Shown here: positions 7,000 to 15,341 of the stretch, in pieces
Layout: the number at the start of each line of letters is the position of its first letter
Position numbering within the stretch: position 1 is the first letter of the stretch
Origin: Bacillota bacterium
GTDB taxonomy: Bacteria; Bacillota; Clostridia; Lachnospirales; Lachnospiraceae
Length of the DNA stretch: 51,039 nucleotides
Assembly: GCA_023387655.1 (NCBI GenBank)
Contig: JAEWHR010000035.1
Span: forward strand, 1-51,039
Direction: 5' to 3'
The notes under the pieces: model-generated
Database searches by the model: none
Told to the model about the DNA's origin: nothing
Seen by the model: only the letters and a program-made list of their open reading frames with translations
Translations under genes and position numbers: made by a program

Positions 7000-9555
7000 T
7001 TACTCAACATAAGTAATATAAATACTGCCTGCATTTTCAAAGGTTTCTTCTGCTTGTTTTAAAGTCCATCTCTTCTCACCCCTTGTAGATGGATCTAAAA
7101 TGGTGACAGAAGTGCTGTCATACCCTGTTATTACTACTGCTTCCTCCATATTTTTAAAAGCTATCACTGGTCTTTGCTTTCCAACAAAATAAAGAGCTTC
7201 ATCTAAAGTAATGCCACGAAGTTCTACTGGTGTTGCCTTCATTTGTGATTTCAGATACTCTATGGCTGTCTGCTCATTTTTATTATAATTTGCAGTATTT
7301 ACATCTACATTTTTGTACTTAAGCAACATTTTCATACATGCTTGTAAGCTAGTAAGACCATTCTCTTTTGTTGTCTGAGAAACTTCAGTCAGTTGCATTT
7401 TACTTGGCTTTACACCTCTTTGCCAGATTACTTGTCCAAGATGATTTATAACTATTCCAACCTGTTCATCCGCTACTTGAATGGCTTTTCCTGCGTCACT
7501 GGTGAACTCAATAATTTTGCCGTAAGAATACGCTATATAATACGAACGATAATCTTCTGGACGACTAATACGTACCGTAGTATCCTTAGTAATTATTGTA
7601 TTAACTGTCGTCTCTGTTTCTGGTAAACCACTCATAACGTAACTATTTCCAAGCGAGAGATAATACTCCGTTAACATACGCTCTGTCACACGTTTTGTAA
7701 CTGTAATGGTACTATTTGTGCTGGTAAATTGATTTAAAATATAGTCTGGTTCACTAGAGCGATAACCAACACCAATGGAATTGTCTTTTTCTACTCTTGT
7801 GAGCTCCACTACATTGTTATCAACCTGTGCATCAATGACATAGTAGCCATCCTTTGCATACTGTTTTTTAACATCTCCTAAGCTATCTACGATTAAAACC
7901 TCATACATAGGCTCTAATACCGTACCATCTTCATGAACTGTGATATCGGATTTTTTTATCTTTCCATAGATAATATTATTATCAATTAATCCTAATAACT
8001 TTAGTTTTTCACCACTTGCAGCGGTTATTACATTCGTGGCACCGCTTTCTAAGTTTAATAAATGAATCTTATCATCCTCAGAATTCTTAACATCCAAAGA
8101 ACGCTTGTCTTCCTTATATACGATAAATGTATTTGCTAATGAAAAATATAAATTCTTTTTTGGTACATTAGTTGCTATAGTCTTTAGCGTTTTTGTAGTC
8201 AAGTTATAAGAATAAATGGTATCGAAAATATGAAGATAGAATACATCAAATTCATTTCGATAGCATAGGCTTCCTATCTCTTCTTTTAAAATATTATAGG
8301 TAGTATTAATTGGTATATAAATCTGCTCCTCAATTCGTCCTAACACCTTATCATAAGAATATAAGACAAGTCCTACTCTTCCTTCATATTCTCCACGATT
8401 CATATATCCATAAACTAAAAAATCAATGTTACCTGAATTATCCATCTTTAAGATTTTGATATCATGTTGATCAAATGTATCACGTACAAAATCTGTTTGA
8501 TTTTGATAGAATGAGAATACCCTTACCATGGTGTTCTTTGCCAAGCTATAAGACCATAATTCACGACCACGCACAAACGCGATAATCGACTTATCCTCAT
8601 TTGTTATCACTTCGACTTCAGGATGATTGGTTATTCCTAATTTAAATTCACTCTTTGTAAGGCTTGTCCTGTCTACGTCAAAGATTGCTTCCATTTCTCT
8701 ATCATAATTATATAGATACGTACGGCTAGAGGTATATTGGAAACGATAATTCTCCTCTACCGTAAAATACTCAAGTCCGCTACCCGATTCCACACTCACA
8801 ATAAATTTAAGCATTACAGATGCAGTATCTTTGGCTATTTCTGTAATAGTTGGAACCTGCATATAGATTTTTTTCGGATTTAAATCACCATAAGTAACCA
8901 TATCTAAGCTACTATTGATGTTAACCTTAGCAAAACTGTTTTCCTCTTGACCACGTTTTGTTTCTAAATACTTTCCAATATTCTCTGCATTATCTTTATC
9001 GAAGGTCGTATTATGAAACTCGGATACAAAGGCAAGTTTCTCGGTTAAAAAGGATTTATCCATCACCTTGATTCTGGTGTAATAATAAATACGCTTTGAT
9101 TGATCTGTAATTAAAGTTATACGAAGAACATACTCTGTGTCTTTGCTTAATGTTTCTTTAAACTTTAAGCGCGCAACTTTGTAATCCTGTTCTTTATCAA
9201 ATACTAAAACAGAGCCTTCTTCTAATGTTTTACTATCCTCTACAGATATCACTTCATATTTTAATTTCTTAACTACACTTTCCTTTTCTGTAATTAAAAC
9301 AGAGAGATCCTGTGAGGAAGAAATTGGTGTAATAGACTCACGAACGGTTAATACATCAAGTCCAGAACAATAGCCATGTAATAAATTTATCTCCTGTCCC
9401 TCTGTAAATAGCGTCACATATGGAAGTGTTGCGCTTTCCATTTCCATTGTCTTGGTTTCCAATTGAAAAATCTGCTCCTCCATATTTGTTGCAAAATAAG
9501 TAAGAGATCCTAGAAAAATCGCAAGCAAAATTAGTATACGATAGATTAATTTCAT
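7000..9555 (-). CDS. Large membrane-anchored protein with degenerate C39-peptidase-like C-terminus
   Basis: An 851-residue protein of unknown role. One N-terminal hydrophobic segment (residues 5-23) anchors a long extracytoplasmic part. The middle (about 300-600) has repeated blocks of the kind ...IYSYNLTTKTLK..., suggesting a beta-propeller-like domain. Residues about 721-851 look like the C39-like peptidase fold: ENGLTSLQACMKML aligns with the family's CGPTSLAMVL core, and EEAVVITGYD with HxVVVTGYD, followed by ILDPS. The catalytic Cys is replaced by Asn732 and the His by Glu805, while the Asp821 position is kept, so the domain is probably a non-enzymatic binding fold. It lies between a methyltransferase and a GT2 gene in one transcription unit, six bases after the methyltransferase stop. 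Confidence 0.8.
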   Translation of the reverse strand: MKLIYRILILLAIFLGSLTYFATNMEEQIFQLETKTMEMESATLPYVTLFTEGQEINLLHGYCSGLDVLTVRESITPISSSQDLSVLITEKESVVKKLKYEVISVEDSKTLEEGSVLVFDKEQDYKVARLKFKETLSKDTEYVLRITLITDQSKRIYYYTRIKVMDKSFLTEKLAFVSEFHNTTFDKDNAENIGKYLETKRGQEENSFAKVNINSSLDMVTYGDLNPKKIYMQVPTITEIAKDTASVMLKFIVSVESGSGLEYFTVEENYRFQYTSSRTYLYNYDREMEAIFDVDRTSLTKSEFKLGITNHPEVEVITNEDKSIIAFVRGRELWSYSLAKNTMVRVFSFYQNQTDFVRDTFDQHDIKILKMDNSGNIDFLVYGYMNRGEYEGRVGLVLYSYDKVLGRIEEQIYIPINTTYNILKEEIGSLCYRNEFDVFYLHIFDTIYSYNLTTKTLKTIATNVPKKNLYFSLANTFIVYKEDKRSLDVKNSEDDKIHLLNLESGATNVITAASGEKLKLLGLIDNNIIYGKIKKSDITVHEDGTVLEPMYEVLIVDSLGDVKKQYAKDGYYVIDAQVDNNVVELTRVEKDNSIGVGYRSSEPDYILNQFTSTNSTITVTKRVTERMLTEYYLSLGNSYVMSGLPETETTVNTIITKDTTVRISRPEDYRSYYIAYSYGKIIEFTSDAGKAIQVADEQVGIVINHLGQVIWQRGVKPSKMQLTEVSQTTKENGLTSLQACMKMLLKYKNVDVNTANYNKNEQTAIEYLKSQMKATPVELRGITLDEALYFVGKQRPVIAFKNMEEAVVITGYDSTSVTILDPSTRGEKRWTLKQAEETFENAGSIYITYVE

Positions 9556-9561
9556 TTTCGA

Positions 9562-10797
9562 TTATTTCCCCTCTATATCCTCTGTCCACTCTTTCGTGGC
9601 AGTGATCAATTGATATAATGTTAAGTTACAATTTAAATATTCAAGAGTGCTCTTAAGCTGATTTAGGTTCCTCTGAATTTCTTTTGCTGATGGCTGACTG
9701 CCTTTTCTCACTGCTCGAATTAAAATATTTTTTGGCGTATGCTCCATATCGATAAACTCTAATATCTGCACCTTATATCCAAGTGCCTCCATAAGATTAG
9801 CACGCAAAGCATCTGTCATTAAAGCTGCCATACGTTCTTTTATTAGGCCGTATTTTAAAACTTGTTTTAAATCGTCACAGGATATTTGTCTATTTAGTTC
9901 ATGTTGGCAACATGGAACTGAGAGCACAACTTTTGCTCCCCATAATGCCGCTTTATAAAGTGCAAAATCAGTTGCTGTATCACAAGCATGCAAAGTAACT
10001 ACCATTGATACCTTGTTCGTGCCTTGATAAGACTTTATATCACCTTTTCTAAACTCAAGTTCCTGATATCCATAACGATCTTTTAATTCATTACATGTCT
10101 TTATTACATCTTCTTTTAAGTCTAGCCCAGTTATTTTAATACGATACCCTTTTATTTCTTTTAAATAGTAATACATAGCAAAAGTAAGATAGGATTTTCC
10201 ACATCCAAAGTCTATGATTGAGATTTCTTCCTCTTTTGGTAGACTTGGAAGGACATCTTCAATAAACTCTAAATAGCGATTCATCTGACGAAATTTATCA
10301 TACTTACTTTTTATTACCTTTCCATCAATGCTCATAATACCTAAATCAACCATAAAAGGTATTGCTACACCTTCTTTTAGTAAGTATTGTTTCTTACGAT
10401 TATGGTCGATTAGCATACGATTTCCTTCTGCCATTAATCCATCACTAGAATTCCAAAGCGGATCTTTGTGCTTACGTTGCTTAGTTTTTACAGTGACAGT
10501 ACCTTTTTTGCTAATTAATATCGTCGTCTGATCATTTAATGTTTTTATCTCTACCTGACGAAAAAGTCCAGAAAACCAATCAGGCAAATTTTCTAAAAGC
10601 TCCTCTTTTTCATAATTATGATGTAATACTTTCGCACCACAAAAACTACTTGCCTGAAAAAAGAGTTCTTTTTTTAACAGTACAGGACGTATTTTTATTT
10701 TACTTACTCTTTCTGTATCGGAAGAATTACTAATAATGATTTGTTCTAAATCTTTCGTTAATGCACTTTCAAATGCCAAATATATTTTCTGATCCAT
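9562..10797 (-). CDS. SAM-dependent methyltransferase (Methyltransf_32 type)
   Basis: A 411-residue class I methyltransferase. SAM motif I is IIDFGCGKSYLTF, followed by an acidic second strand (ITGLDLKED). The later VTLHACDTATDFAL and VLSVPCCQHEL match the PF13679 group, whose PCCQH motif recalls RNA- or protein-modifying enzymes with paired cysteines. The N-terminal 130 residues are a separate domain of unknown fold. The target is unknown. It is the first gene of the unit with the 851-residue protein and the GT2. The ribosome site is weak, and a promoter lies at 10838-10866. Confidence 0.85.
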   Translation of the reverse strand: MDQKIYLAFESALTKDLEQIIISNSSDTERVSKIKIRPVLLKKELFFQASSFCGAKVLHHNYEKEELLENLPDWFSGLFRQVEIKTLNDQTTILISKKGTVTVKTKQRKHKDPLWNSSDGLMAEGNRMLIDHNRKKQYLLKEGVAIPFMVDLGIMSIDGKVIKSKYDKFRQMNRYLEFIEDVLPSLPKEEEISIIDFGCGKSYLTFAMYYYLKEIKGYRIKITGLDLKEDVIKTCNELKDRYGYQELEFRKGDIKSYQGTNKVSMVVTLHACDTATDFALYKAALWGAKVVLSVPCCQHELNRQISCDDLKQVLKYGLIKERMAALMTDALRANLMEALGYKVQILEFIDMEHTPKNILIRAVRKGSQPSAKEIQRNLNQLKSTLEYLNCNLTLYQLITATKEWTEDIEGK

Positions 10798-10837
10798 CTT
10801 AGGATACCATCCAATCTAATTCATCTATTCCATACTT

Positions 10838-10866
10838 ATTGTACCCTGTTTTCATACAAACTGCAA
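10838..10866 (-). promoter_or_regulatory. Promoter of the methyltransferase-GT2 operon
   Basis: On the minus strand TTGCAG (10861-10866) and TACAAT (10838-10843) are 17 bp apart, about 40 bases before the methyltransferase start. Confidence 0.6.
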
Positions 10867-10990
10867 TAAGAGTAGAGGACAAACAAGTTACAAACACCTT
10901 AAGATTTGATTAAAAACCTAGGAAACTTCGGTATCGGTCTTGTTATCTACCGCATATATTATTTGTGAGTAAATATATATGAGGTTTATT

Positions 10991-11575
10991 ATGTCTCCTT
11001 TTAATGATCGAATTAGACAGACATCCGTTGATTCCAATCCTCCTTACTATACAAGCTACTCAAAAAACGGAAACAATTATACCATGCGTCAAAACAATAC
11101 ACCACCGCCAATCAGAATTCCTTTTTGTTCTCAACCACAACCATATAGGGTTATGTATACACCTGAGGTTGAAGCCACACAAACCACGTCAGAACAATCA
11201 GGAACTTGTGAAGAGCTTTTAGAGTTATATAGTAAAGATTTAGAGATGTTTCTATCCCTCTATTCCTTTAATATTAAACGCCTACGAAATGAAATTTTAA
11301 AAGAAATTGATCGTCTAGATCACGAGGGTAGTTTTATCTATGATACAATTCCAGACCGTACCACCATACTAAAAATGGTTGATTTTATTTATCAAAGAAT
11401 TCTACCGTTAACTGAAACTGAGACCACCGGTGAAAGTGAACCTTCCGATGATAATATGAATGATTTACCACAAAAACTTCCTAGTGCATTCTCCGGTGTT
11501 TGGCTAAAACATGTCATAGAAATCCTTGCTTACCAAGAATTAATAGAACGCAGAAAAAATCACCGGAACCAATAA
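10991..11575 (+). CDS. Hypothetical protein with disordered N-terminus
   Basis: A soluble 194-residue protein. The start at 10991 is chosen because GAGG lies six bases upstream; an ATG at 10979 has no such site. Residues 1-75 are rich in Pro, Asn, Thr and Tyr and look disordered. Residues 75-190 are predicted helical, with LYSKDLEMFLSLY, a charged stretch DRLDHEGSFIYDTIPDR and a basic end. The middle reminds me of small clostridial proteins with a DGS-x-MYDE-x-PD motif whose role is unknown, possibly spore-related; this is recollection only. It is a single-gene unit ending at a strong terminator. Confidence 0.7.
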   Translation: MSPFNDRIRQTSVDSNPPYYTSYSKNGNNYTMRQNNTPPPIRIPFCSQPQPYRVMYTPEVEATQTTSEQSGTCEELLELYSKDLEMFLSLYSFNIKRLRNEILKEIDRLDHEGSFIYDTIPDRTTILKMVDFIYQRILPLTETETTGESEPSDDNMNDLPQKLPSAFSGVWLKHVIEILAYQELIERRKNHRNQ

Positions 11576-11618
11576 CTAAAAAGTAATATAAAATGTGTCT
11601 ATTCCATGCTCCATGTGC

Positions 11619-11658
11619 AAAAAAGAGGCTTCTGTATTAGCAGAAGCCTCCTTTTTTT
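11619..11658. terminator. Terminator, probably working both ways
   Basis: A perfect 10-bp stem (GAGGCTTCTG 11625-11634 with CAGAAGCCTC 11641-11650), a six-base loop, seven T after it and six A before it. It ends the gene at 10991 and could also stop minus-strand transcripts from the histidine kinase. Confidence 0.93.
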
Positions 11659-11779
11659 ACTCTCTTCCCTACCCGAATCCATCTCTAGAATATGGACTCG
11701 CAGCGCTGATAGTTAGAGATTGTGTGACTGGGCGTCACGAATTATCTATAATAAGTGTGTACTTATAGCTATGTAACCA

Positions 11780-12538
11780 TTAGGCGGTAATCGGAAGGTA
11801 GAACTCTATATATGACTCTTCATTGTCACGATTTGCAAAGACATCTCCACCATGACGTAGTAGGGTAATTTTCATAAATGAAAATCCAACACCTGTATTC
11901 TCATCACCTGTACTATAATAAGGCTCAAAAATATTTTGAATATCTTCCTCACGGATAAAATTCCCACTATCACTCACCTTTACGTGAATGCATTTATCTT
12001 TTTTACTCTTTTCTGTACTAATCGATAATGAAACTTTGATTTGATCCCCAGGCTTATAATTATATAGAGCTTCTTGTAGTAACTTTCTCATCACCTGTCT
12101 TATTCGCATCTCATCAAAACAACATTCATTCGCATAACGTTCAGACTTTTTGTCATAGCTTACCGATAACAAAACACCTTGTTTTTCATATTCCATATTT
12201 ATCTCTTGTACCATAGACTGAATTAGTTCAAGTAGATTTCCTCTCTTTAATTCTTCCTCCATACAATCGTATAAACGATCATACTCTGTTAAACGGTCAC
12301 ATACTACCCTCAAATCCTGCTTCATAAACTGCATATAATTGCTATCCGAGGTTTCAGGATAATTATCCTCTAATAGCTGCATCGAACTTCGAACGCATGA
12401 AAGCAAGTTTCGAAGCTCATGAATTGTTCTTGTTGCAAGAAAACGATGCTCATCATGAAAGCGGCGAAAAACATACTCTGCTGTCGAGCTGTCTTTTGTC
12501 ACTTCATTCAAAAGCTTATAATCCTTCATTGTCAACAT
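11780..12538 (-). CDS. Soluble sensor histidine kinase
   Basis: A 252-residue kinase with no membrane segment and no large sensor domain. The start is placed at 12538 because AAAGGGGGC lies just upstream; the frame is open to 12607, but that part is a Cys-rich unlikely leader. The phosphoacceptor His is in the H-box HELRNLLSCVRSS. The ATPase domain has a G1 box (DSGNF, for the usual DxGxG), an F box (FEPYYST) and a G2 box (GVGFSF). In the N-box the metal-binding Asn of LLxNA is replaced by Glu (LLQEALYN), which may lower ATP binding. No response regulator is beside it, so it is an orphan kinase. The output partner is unknown. Confidence 0.8.
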   Translation of the reverse strand: MLTMKDYKLLNEVTKDSSTAEYVFRRFHDEHRFLATRTIHELRNLLSCVRSSMQLLEDNYPETSDSNYMQFMKQDLRVVCDRLTEYDRLYDCMEEELKRGNLLELIQSMVQEINMEYEKQGVLLSVSYDKKSERYANECCFDEMRIRQVMRKLLQEALYNYKPGDQIKVSLSISTEKSKKDKCIHVKVSDSGNFIREEDIQNIFEPYYSTGDENTGVGFSFMKITLLRHGGDVFANRDNEESYIEFYLPITA

Positions 12539-12667
12539 AAAAACGCCCCCTTTCATCAAATATTTTAGCAAATATTGTAATTTTAAACAACAACAACACG
12601 TTGACATGCAACGACAAAATATAACATCGTAGCATACGACATTTTCCTACCTTTTTATGTTACTCCC

Positions 12668-12695
12668 TTGCCAAAGTTTAAGAATGTATTATAAT
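12668..12695 (+). promoter_or_regulatory. Promoter of the HIT gene
   Basis: TTGCCA (12668-12673) and TATAAT (12690-12695) are 16 bp apart, 35 bases before the ATG at 12730; TGGAGG lies at the usual ribosome-site distance. Confidence 0.65.
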
Positions 12696-12729
12696 GAATG
12701 AAACAATTTAATCTGAATGGAGGATTTTT

Positions 12730-13146
12730 ATGAGTAATAATTCCTGTGTCTTTTGTAAATTAGCATCTGGAGAATTTTCATCTGCAACTGTGTATGAGGA
12801 CGATCTTTTCCGTGCCATTTTGGATATCTCTCCTGCAGCAAAAGGGCATACTTTACTACTGCCAAAAAAACACGCTGCAAATTTATTCGAATTAGAAGAA
12901 CCTGAGGTTTCTAAGGCACTTTCTGTTGCAAAAACACTAGCTGTAGCAATTCAAAAAACACTACAATGTGATGGTATAAACATTCTTCAAAACAATGGAA
13001 CCTCTGCTAGTCAATCTGTATTTCATTTTCATATTCACCTTATTCCTCGTTATGAGAAGGATGGTGTTACAATACCATGGAAATCACTTTCTTATTCCGA
13101 TGGAGAAGCAACCGAATTAGCAAATAAAATTCAACAGAACTTATAA
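12730..13146 (+). CDS. HIT family nucleotide-binding protein
   Basis: A 138-residue histidine-triad protein of the Hint branch. The triad is HFHIHLIPR near residues 98-106, where the middle His attacks the nucleotide phosphate. An N-terminal C-x2-C (residues 6 and 9) belongs to the zinc site seen in this branch. Family members hydrolyse adenosine phosphoramidates or related nucleotides, and the physiological substrate is rarely known. It is expressed alone from its own promoter and faces murG; the two are separated by a bidirectional hairpin and a tandem repeat. Confidence 0.93.
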   Translation: MSNNSCVFCKLASGEFSSATVYEDDLFRAILDISPAAKGHTLLLPKKHAANLFELEEPEVSKALSVAKTLAVAIQKTLQCDGINILQNNGTSASQSVFHFHIHLIPRYEKDGVTIPWKSLSYSDGEATELANKIQQNL

Positions 13147-13282
13147 ATTTGCATCCAACGATGTTCTCAACATTGTACTGCTTCCTTATGCTGTCGAATA
13201 TTGTCTATGAAAAAATCGATCAGATTTGGAGAATTTCAAGATAAAAATATCTTAATAAATAATTGTCGCATCTAGATGCAAA

Positions 13283-13351
13283 AAAAGCAGAAATCAAACA
13301 TAATCATTTTTGCATATTTTTACACAAAAACTATGTTTTATTTCTGCTTTT
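13283..13351. terminator. Inverted repeat between HIT and murG, likely bidirectional terminator
   Basis: Arms of 20 bases (13283-13302 and 13332-13351) match with one mismatch across a 29-base spacer. On the minus strand the second arm runs into seven T; on the plus strand into a T-rich stretch. It can stop both the HIT and murG transcripts. Confidence 0.75.
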
Positions 13352-13360
13352 CTATTTTTT

Positions 13361-13508
13361 ATTTCAGTGTATTACTCATTTTTTATTTCAATGTATATCT
13401 TATTTTTTTATTTCAGTATATATCTCGTTTTTTCACTTCAGTGTATTACTCGTTTTTTCACTTCGGTGTATTACTCATTTTTATAATTCTGATGATATCT
13501 CTTATTTT
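13361..13508. repeat. Tandem repeat, six units of 24-25 bp
   Basis: Units begin at 13361, 13385, 13410, 13435, 13460 and (degraded) 13485. The unit is about ATTTCAGTGTATTACTCATT plus four to six T, with internal drift of ATTTCAG to ACTTCAG or ACTTCGG. The last unit runs over the final codons and stop of murG (stop at 13502). The array makes two phenylalanine-rich open frames on the plus strand which I do not regard as genes. Confidence 0.85.
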
Positions 13509-14569
13509 AGCCTTACCTCTTCTATAAGAGAAAGTATTGTATCCACAGCATCGTTTTGTTTACTGTTCTTCATTGCTTCAATGTAGGTTTCTTGATTATC
13601 AAAGACATGATTTACAGCTTGTAATAGTGTTTCATTCGATAGAACTTCTTCTTTTATTACATAACTATATCCTTGATGTTCGAATGACTCTGCATTCAAT
13701 ATCTGATCACCACGGCTTGCTGCTGCTGATAGCGGAATTAGTATATTAGGTTTACGTAGTGCTAATAACTCACAAATGGCATTCGCACCAGCTCTTGATA
13801 TCACGATATCAGCTGCTGCAAATAAGTGATTTAATTCAGCACCAATGTACTCGAACTGAACATATCCCTTTTTATTCTGAAACAAAGGATCCAATTTTCC
13901 CTTACCACACAGATGAATTACTTGAAAACGCTTTAGTAATGTCGGTAATAAGTTACGTACCGCTTCATTCACCTTAAGTGCTCCCGTACTTCCACCAATT
14001 ACTAAAAGAACTGGAATATTAGAACTAAATCCACAGAAATCTAGTCCTTTAATCTTATTCCCTAAAAATAACTCCTTCCGGATAGGGGTACCTGTTAATA
14101 CGGCCTTCTCCTTTGGAAGATAATTTAAGGTTTCTGGAAAGTTTGCACATACCTTCGCGGCAGATGGAATGCATAATCGGTTGGCAAGTCCCGGTGTCAT
14201 ATCCGATTCATGTATTATGGCTGGTATCTTTCTTTTTTTAGCAGCAAGTACTACCGGTACTGTTACAAAACCACCCTTTGAGAATACAATGCTCGGTTCT
14301 AACTTCTTTAGTAATTTTTTCGCTTCACGATAACCCTTTAATACCTTAAATGGATCGGAAAAATTCTTAATGTCTAAGTATCTACGTAATTTACCTGATG
14401 AAATTCCGTAATAAGGGATATTAAGTTTTTCAATCAAATCTTTTTCAATGCCCTCATAGGAACCAATATAATGAATATCATATCCTTGTTCTTTCAATCC
14501 TGCTATTAGGGCGATATTAGGTGTTACGTGACCGGCTGTTCCACCACCGGTTAAAACAATTCGTTTCAT
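13502..14569 (-). CDS. murG: UDP-GlcNAc:lipid I N-acetylglucosaminyltransferase MurG
   Basis: Adds GlcNAc to undecaprenyl-PP-MurNAc-pentapeptide (lipid I) to make lipid II on the inner face of the membrane. It has 355 residues, the usual length. The first glycine loop GGGTAGHVTPN is at residues 8-18, IIHESDMTPGLANR matches the acceptor region, and LVIGGSTGA plus SRAGANAICELLAL are the C-terminal GT-B nucleotide-sugar site. It lies outside a division/cell-wall cluster, so it may be one of two murG copies, as some Firmicutes have. It follows the TSCPD gene by 30 bp in the same direction. Confidence 0.93.
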   Translation of the reverse strand: MKRIVLTGGGTAGHVTPNIALIAGLKEQGYDIHYIGSYEGIEKDLIEKLNIPYYGISSGKLRRYLDIKNFSDPFKVLKGYREAKKLLKKLEPSIVFSKGGFVTVPVVLAAKKRKIPAIIHESDMTPGLANRLCIPSAAKVCANFPETLNYLPKEKAVLTGTPIRKELFLGNKIKGLDFCGFSSNIPVLLVIGGSTGALKVNEAVRNLLPTLLKRFQVIHLCGKGKLDPLFQNKKGYVQFEYIGAELNHLFAAADIVISRAGANAICELLALRKPNILIPLSAAASRGDQILNAESFEHQGYSYVIKEEVLSNETLLQAVNHVFDNQETYIEAMKNSKQNDAVDTILSLIEEVRLK

Positions 14570-14599
14570 AGATTGCCTCCCATACTTAAGCTATATCTT

Positions 14600-14848
14600 C
14601 TAATCTAACTGCTTAAGAGCTACCGCTAACTGATCTGGGCAAGAGGTTGCTTTAAACCCACATTTTAATCCCTGTAACTTTTCGATAACCTCATCTACTG
14701 TCATTCCTTCTACAAGCTTAGCAATTCCTTGAAGATTACCATTACAACCACCGGTAAATTTCACTTCTGTAACAATCTTCTTTCCTTCTTTTTCTTCTAC
14801 CTCAAAATTAATTTCACTGGAACATACTCCATTAGTTTTGTACTTCAT
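14600..14848 (-). CDS. TSCPD domain protein (TIGR03905 type)
   Basis: An 82-residue protein. The C-terminal TSCPDQLA defines the TSCPD domain, also found at the end of some class II ribonucleotide reductases, and the earlier GGCNGNLQGIAKLVEG is the other conserved block. The cysteines (in CSSE, GGCNG, LKCG and SCPD) suggest metal or redox chemistry, but the function is unknown. It has AAGATG-type spacing and no strong ribosome site. It precedes murG and is probably co-transcribed with it. Confidence 0.85.
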   Translation of the reverse strand: MKYKTNGVCSSEINFEVEEKEGKKIVTEVKFTGGCNGNLQGIAKLVEGMTVDEVIEKLQGLKCGFKATSCPDQLAVALKQLD

Positions 14849-15341
14849 CTTATCCTCGATTCTGGCACTTTAATGCCTTTTAGTAATATTATTATTTGAT
14901 AACTTTTCCCCCAAGTGACATCTCCATAACATGGATATGTCTTAAAAACTTCCCTATTTCATTATTTTTTTCACCCGTAAATCGTATCTTTTTTTCTGTC
15001 AATAGTGTTCCCAAAATACGTGGATATTTCCATGCCTTCTAAACTAACCGTAGCAATTCTATGCGTCAGGTGTTTTTTACATTAACATCCTAGGTGAATG
15101 AAATCTAACCTATTTTATATCAGTTTGCCTTAATTTGCAATTAAAAAACATGGGAAAATCACAGTTGATTGAATTTACAAGGTAAATTGTTGTAGAACTA
15201 GGAAAAAATCTGTTATAATAATAACATAAATGAAAATAATTTGAGATAATAAGCTAGAAGAAATATTCTTTTATCAAAAATTTGTGCCACATAAATTTTG
15301 GCACATAAAATGCGCTATATCGCAAATGAATGGAGGACTAT
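14849..15341. other. Gene-free interval between divergent units
   Basis: Holds the mtnN promoter (15190-15219) and a short leader hairpin, GTGCCA (15284-15289) with TGGCAC (15299-15304). I see no open frame with a ribosome site and no RNA gene in the remaining 300 or so bases. The promoter of the TSCPD-murG unit must lie here but is not clear. Confidence 0.5.
15190..15219 (+). promoter_or_regulatory. Promoter of mtnN
   Basis: TTGTAG (15190-15195) and TATAAT (15214-15219) are 18 bp apart. The leader to the ATG at 15342 is about 115 bases. Confidence 0.55.

Noticed and set aside
9356..9589. 77-codon minus-strand frame at the start of the 851-residue gene
   Set aside because: It overlaps the methyltransferase end and the real start in another frame, with no family features.
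13361..13508. CRISPR array
   Set aside because: The units are contiguous with no unique spacers and no cas genes are present.
13263..13586. Two phenylalanine-rich open frames on the plus strand (13263-13586 and 13276-13527)
   Set aside because: They arise from the T-rich tandem repeat and the hairpin, have no ribosome site and overlap murG.
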